From Lophium mytilinum (lineage: Eukaryota; Ascomycota; Dothideomycetes; Mytilinidiales; Mytilinidiaceae): a stretch of 64,000 nt of DNA. The number at the start of each line of letters is the position of its first letter. The stretch's first letter is position 1. The notes under the pieces are model-generated. The model was given only the letters and a program-made list of their open reading frames with translations. It was not told the DNA's origin and did no database searches. Of this stretch, positions 59,714-64,000 are shown piece after piece. Made by a program: the position numbers and the translations under genes. Where the stretch lies: positions 1,667,832 to 1,731,831 of the forward strand of contig MU004191.1 in NCBI GenBank assembly GCA_010093605.1, written 5' to 3'.

Positions 59714-61065
59714 TTTTGACTGCGACTTCTTGATCCTCAGGAAGCTTTTGCGAATGTCACGATACATGATATGATTATTACGATATCCCCCAGCCTTCGG
59801 GAGGGTTGAAAACTTTTCAAGTTTCTAATTGCTTTTTTGGGCGACATCTGGTGTTGGGGACAGGACTCATAGGGAGGCTGCGATGGCGCTTTGGCGGGTC
59901 TAAGTGCGTGCATATTTGTTCCTCTTTCCTTTTTCTTGCGCCCGGCTGTAGCATGGGATGGGAAGAAGAGGAGGCGATCTTGGATTACTGGTGGCTGCGT
60001 GAGTGTTTATGCTGTATGTAGTCGGATCTAGCCAAGCTTTAAGTTCAACTTCTTACGTGTGACTTGGTGCAATGGGTATGCATAGGAGAAGGGCTCTGGC
60101 CTGGATGTATTGTGACTTTTCTGCGCTTATCCTTCCAGAAGCTGGGAACTTCTAAGTCAACGACAAGATGTGGGGAACGACAAGATCACGTGCGATTAAA
60201 GCTTGGGCCGCTCTGGATGATACTTATCGTCATTTTTTTGGGAAACATAGACAAACTTCCTAAACAACTTGAGAAACACATGGTCCGCGGCAGCATCAAT
60301 GAATCCAAACTAAAGAGAAAACAGAAGTCGCAATCGGTATGCCCTTCTGCCAGATCAAGCGCTAGTATTAGACCTAGGCATCGGCTCGACGAAGTCCCTG
60401 ATTGACGATATCAAGATTCAATGCCAGCAGAGGATGGTGGACGTTCATGTGCGGAAGACTCTGAACACGATGCGGAATACTGAGAGAACTCAAAGCTAAC
60501 GCAAAAACGCCCCTTCGACCGTTGCATGGAACGGGTATCCAAGCACCCCGCAAAATTTAATACCCCCGTCGAGCCTTTTATCTTCGCTCTGATCTCTGGT
60601 GTGGTGGTAAGACTAAGAAAAAAGAGCCTTGAAATCGAGTCCACAGATTCAGGATCAAAAGATGCCTCCAAAGTATCTCAACCGACAGTTTGTCCTCTTT
60701 AATTGCTTTGAGTTACAGATCTAACCGCACGAGTTGCTTTTTCGTAGACGCGGAGGGTACGCAGAGGGGCACGCGGCGTGCCCGTATTGCAGTTGATTTC
60801 CTTGCCTTTTACACACGACCCTTCAAATCTAACCCGCGATATTGAGTTTAGAGGAGGCCGTGGAGGTGGGTCCGCCATACCGATACAGATCATCGCGGAT
60901 CTCCGTCGCTTCTGTCTTGATAACTGCCGCATCTTGCGAAATTTCGTTACTGTCACCTGTTCCTGTCACCCAGAGGTGGTACCGCGTCCTGCGCTCTCGT
61001 CTCCTTGATTACCTGCAATTCTGAGGGTATACGATCTACAACTTTCCGCCGAATAGTCTTGAATG
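59714..61065. other. Spacer between converging rpdA and SprT-like copy 2
   Basis: About 1.35 kb. The first part is the 3' UTR of rpdA. I find no recognisable protein or repeat in the remainder. Confidence 0.4.
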
Positions 61066-62418
61066 CTAAAGTGTGCCATAGTTCCGTCGTCGTGAAATCC
61101 TGAAAAGACCCAGAGAGCCCATGATAAATGCGTTCGGTGTAATCAGAGAGCTAAGGAACGTGATAAGAGCTGTTCCCAAGGAGTCGTGAGCTGGCGACAA
61201 GAAGATAGACCGGGCGACTGCGCTACTCCGGACGAGGTTTACACAATGATAGATCGATCTTTTCTGCTTTACTGAAGCGCTTTCGTCAACAGGTTCTTCT
61301 TGCAGGCATGTCTGCTTTACCGAAGCGCTTTCGTCAACAGGTTTTTCTTGCAGGCATGTCTGCTTTACCGAAGCGCTTTCGTCGACAGGTTCTTCTTCTA
61401 GGCATGTCTCGTTTGACGTAGTGCGATCTGCTATGTTCTCCTGCCTCTCGGAGCACTTTACAGTGGAAATCGCGAGTGTCCCTGTGATGTCCTCTACCTG
61501 CTCATTTAGGCCGCATTCGCGATGGCTTTCTTCGTTACGTACGCTTTGCTCGAAATTGTAGAGCAAGATGTCTTGAGCTGATGGCAGCTTCATTCCTCTT
61601 CTCAAGTCATCGATTAGACCATCAAACCTGCCAACAGCTGCGCGGAAACCCAGCAAGGCTGGTGCGACTTGTTCGATTCTTTTCGTAATAAGTTGCCACT
61701 CTTTCCCATGCCCATAGTACCGGCAAGATCTACAAGAAAACTGATTGAGGAAAGCATGAATCATCTCGTGTAGAAGCGTATTCAACCGAGACTGCGCTGG
61801 AATGGCGTCTGGATAAATTAGTGTTGGGTGTAAGAGTATTGACATTTTGTTGGCGATTCCTAATATTTTGGCAGGATGTCCTTCGACCTCCCGGATCCAA
61901 CCCAAATCAACTGGCCTCAACGCTCCGAACAAAAAGAGGTCGTTAAAGATTTTGATCGCAGTTCTGATAGCGTTGCAGCCGGCCACCAGATGGGAGATGT
62001 CTTTGACGCCCAAAGCACACATCAGATCATCCTTCGCTATCTCCCAACTTTCCAACGCCTTCCGTTGGAGGAGGCATAGATCGGTCTCCTTGCTGGTGAT
62101 GTAGGAGCAGGTAATCAATGATAGAAAGGCCGGTTGATGCGAATAAAGCGTTAGCACTGGAAAAGGTAATGCTTGAGGTAATCCAGTCAGGTGCCGATGC
62201 TTCTTTGGCACCTCGAGTGGCTCGTTACTGGGTTCCGGGCGGACGCAGCAAATCTCATCTTGACTGCGGATATATTCGACCCAGATTTGGATGACTCTTT
62301 CCCTGCATTCTTTGCCAGTGCTTCCCGTCTCCTCGCGCGCTTTCCTCACTATTCTGTGGTGGACCTCAGAGAAGGAACTCCGGGCATAGACTGGGATGGG
62401 CTCGGGAAGGAGAGCCAT
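61066..62418 (-). CDS. SprT-like zinc metalloprotease-domain protein (copy 2) with tandem repeats
   Basis: Single-exon protein of 450 residues starting at the first ATG (62418). The SprT-like core is intact: LNTLLHEMIHAFLNQFSC with HEMIH at residue 217, then CRSCRYYGHGKEWQ supplying a third zinc ligand and a Cys pair, and QVAPALLGF. The match to Spartan-type HEMIHAxL...GHG is closer than in copy 1. Upstream, IKIFNDLFLFGALRPVDLGW aligns with copy 1 and with the decayed copy 3. After the core come three tandem 16-residue repeats of the type TCLQEEPVDESASVKQ (about residues 338-385). The C-terminus has a hydrophobic stretch (ALITFLSSLITPNAFIMGSL). A DNA-protein crosslink or other protease role is inferred from the motif only; the expanded family suggests an accessory function. 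Confidence 0.78.
   Translation of the reverse strand: MALLPEPIPVYARSSFSEVHHRIVRKAREETGSTGKECRERVIQIWVEYIRSQDEICCVRPEPSNEPLEVPKKHRHLTGLPQALPFPVLTLYSHQPAFLSLITCSYITSKETDLCLLQRKALESWEIAKDDLMCALGVKDISHLVAGCNAIRTAIKIFNDLFLFGALRPVDLGWIREVEGHPAKILGIANKMSILLHPTLIYPDAIPAQSRLNTLLHEMIHAFLNQFSCRSCRYYGHGKEWQLITKRIEQVAPALLGFRAAVGRFDGLIDDLRRGMKLPSAQDILLYNFEQSVRNEESHRECGLNEQVEDITGTLAISTVKCSERQENIADRTTSNETCLEEEPVDESASVKQTCLQEKPVDESASVKQTCLQEEPVDESASVKQKRSIYHCVNLVRSSAVARSIFLSPAHDSLGTALITFLSSLITPNAFIMGSLGLFRISRRRNYGTL
61264..61407 (-). repeat. 48-bp coding minisatellite, 3 copies
   Basis: Three consecutive 48-bp units (61264-61311, 61312-61359, 61360-61407) inside SprT-like copy 2. The first two differ at very few positions; the third differs at a few more. 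Each encodes 16 residues around EPVDESASVKQ, so copy-number change would keep the frame. Confidence 0.9.
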
Positions 62419-63046
62419 TTTCGGAGATCCTGCGAAGTTCGACTTGAGCTCTTTTGTGAGTGTTGTCTACGGTAGGCCGATGTTTAGTGGAATTGGTCTT
62501 CGAGCAAAAGCACTGGACTGGAAGAAGTCGAAGTTGTAGCAACTCTTGAAGGGGAATGGGAAGTGGCCTCATATTTTGGTGCTGCTTTGTGGGCAATTGG
62601 TTCCATGGTTGACGTCTTGAGACCCTTGGAACGTTGATTCGACCGCCACATCATGTCTTCAACACGTGTACCGAGGGCGACTACTGGCACATGATGAGGT
62701 GTAGTTACAAATGCAGAAGATGCTGCCTCCAACGCCTTCTATGGCCAATATTTCCGCGGGCTAGGCTAATTAATGCTAAATTTGTCGCTTTGAATATTTG
62801 TAGGACTTTTCAGAACACACACTTATAGGTCAACCTTCATGTAAAAGCTTCCACTACTAAGGGTAAGGCCGCTCCAGTGCTCTTGCCGAAGTCATACGAG
62901 CCGGTATATCTGGCAACGCAGACATGCTAGTATAGGCCGCCGCAGGACGCAGATGATCAAGATATAAACAGATGCTATAGAGAGAGCAATGAAATGCGAT
63001 CGAAGAAGACACCATACGAGGTCTGAGTGCACGAGATGCTGCATCA
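62419..63046. other. Spacer between SprT-like copy 2 and the decayed copy 3
   Basis: About 630 bases between two head-to-head copies. It should hold the promoter of copy 2. Degenerate N-terminal sequence of copy 3 may lie in 62960-63046, but I cannot align it with confidence. Confidence 0.35.
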
Positions 63047-63500
63047 GCGATGCCCGCTGAGGAAATGCAGAAAATCATCCAAATCTTCAATGGCCTATTC
63101 TTCCTCGGGGCCTTGAGGTCTATCAACTTCGAGTGGGTACCTAACCTGAACTCCACCAGTCACGGACCGATCTTCGGTAGTGCCGCTTCGTCAGAACACG
63201 CATGCATACAACTGCCTCACAGTGGGGAAACTGGTCTAAGGGTGTAAGTTGTTGAAACACACTACTCCATAAATGTCTTATGTTTTCTTTCGCCAATTTG
63301 GCTGCACCATTACCTACCACGGGAAAGGTTGGCAAATGGCCACAATGATACTCGAAGATATTGCCTCGAAACTTGGTAGGGTTTAATGTCGATCCAGATC
63401 GGTTTCTAGGTCTCAGAGGAGATGTTATGGTTGGATTATTGGGTTGCCGTGCATGCATGAGCTCGAGGCATACGCCTTACGTGAATGAGCAATGAAGAGA
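63047..63500 (+). pseudogene. Decayed SprT-like metalloprotease gene (copy 3)
   Basis: Remains of a third SprT-like gene, opposite in strand to copy 2. Frame 1 gives IIQIFNGLFFLGALRSINFE, aligning with IKIFNDLFLFGALRPVDLGW of copy 2. Further on NTLLHKCLM aligns with NTLLHEMIH: the catalytic Glu is replaced by Lys and the second zinc His is lost. The sequence then continues in another frame as VFFRQFGCTITYHGKGWQ, matching AFLNQFSC...YGHGKEWQ, and ILEDIASKLG, matching RIEQVAPALLG, before a TAA. Loss of catalytic residues plus frame changes and stops make an active enzyme impossible. It is a host gene duplicate that has decayed; no transposon sequence is seen next to it. Confidence 0.75.
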
Positions 63501-64000
63501 CCAAAGCAGAGCCAGACGGCCCTCATGATGCGAAAGCTGGTTCAGAGTTCTTCCAAGCATTCAAGCAGAGCATGGCGGTACTTTCGGGAAGAGCGAAGTC
63601 TGGTTGGTTGATTAGGTCTTCGTAAATGTTTATGTAAAATGAGTTTGCAAGGATTCTGCATATGGGTGATAGTTTCGATCTTGTATAGTACTTTCCTTAG
63701 CATATCTTCGCTGGAAATAGAACCTGTTTGCCCCCTTCTCATTGTCTCTCATTCTCAGTTCTACTACTACCGATACATATTGGCTCGAGACAACATCTGT
63801 GTAAGAGCTGGTCGTAGGTCGAAGGAGGAACAAAAAACCTGTTCAAGCTTCCGAGCTGCTGATATGATTCTGAGCCGAATTCGGGGTATTACTTGAGGGC
63901 CATCACAAGCAAACCATCCCCATCTCTAGCACTACAGACGCTAAACCAGATGAAGCTCGTCAGCCACATTCATCTTAGCGTTACACGTTCTAGCCTCGTG
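63501..64000. other. Right end of the window, no gene supported
   Basis: About 500 bases after the decayed copy. Short frames only, none recognisable. Confidence 0.4.

Overview
The window is nuclear DNA of a filamentous ascomycete (Pezizomycotina). The evidence is short GT-AG introns of about 45-120 nt in most genes, and fungal families: a PTH11/rhodopsin-like membrane protein, a LaeA-like methyltransferase, a hybrid histidine kinase, Rtc1 and an HMT1-type ABC transporter. I cannot fix the class from sequence alone. I rebuilt 19 intact or near-intact genes exon by exon. For each spliced gene the summed exon lengths are a multiple of three and end in a stop.

Left part (1-26 kb). It opens with the 3' part of an aminoglycoside-phosphotransferase-like kinase gene and a SprT-like metalloprotease. 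A DHA1-type MFS transporter (minus) and a small NIF3/YqfO-like protein follow. Next is a hybrid histidine kinase of about 1,517 residues, then a very large disordered protein (minus). The NHEJ factor XLF/Nej1 is divergent from the splicing factor cactin, and a forkhead transcription factor closes the block.

Middle part (26-37 kb). This is gene-poor. Between 26.0 and 33.2 kb I find no convincing gene, but two short inverted-repeat elements stand out. One is 252 bp with perfect 32-bp terminal repeats and a 5-bp direct repeat. The other is 81 bp with perfect 27-bp arms and a 7-bp direct repeat. They share a terminal core. A PTH11-like seven-helix membrane protein lies at 33.2-34.8 kb, followed by another 2.6 kb without a gene.

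Right part (37-64 kb). In order: a secreted short tyrosinase, a small unknown protein, ribosomal protein eS21 (start codon split by an intron), Rtc1 (SEA/GATOR complex; minus), an HMT1/ABCB6-like transporter, a LaeA-like methyltransferase with 11 exons, and the proteasome deubiquitinase Rpn11 divergent from the class I histone deacetylase Rpd3/RpdA. A second SprT-like gene carries a 3 x 48-bp coding minisatellite. Next to it, inverted, is a decayed third copy.

The genes do not form one pathway or a secondary-metabolite cluster. Conserved housekeeping genes (proteasome, ribosome, splicing, chromatin, DNA repair, TORC1 regulation) alternate with accessory genes and decayed DNA. The most distinctive items are the SprT-like family at both ends of the window and the paired inverted-repeat elements. 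I did not find a clearly new multi-gene system.
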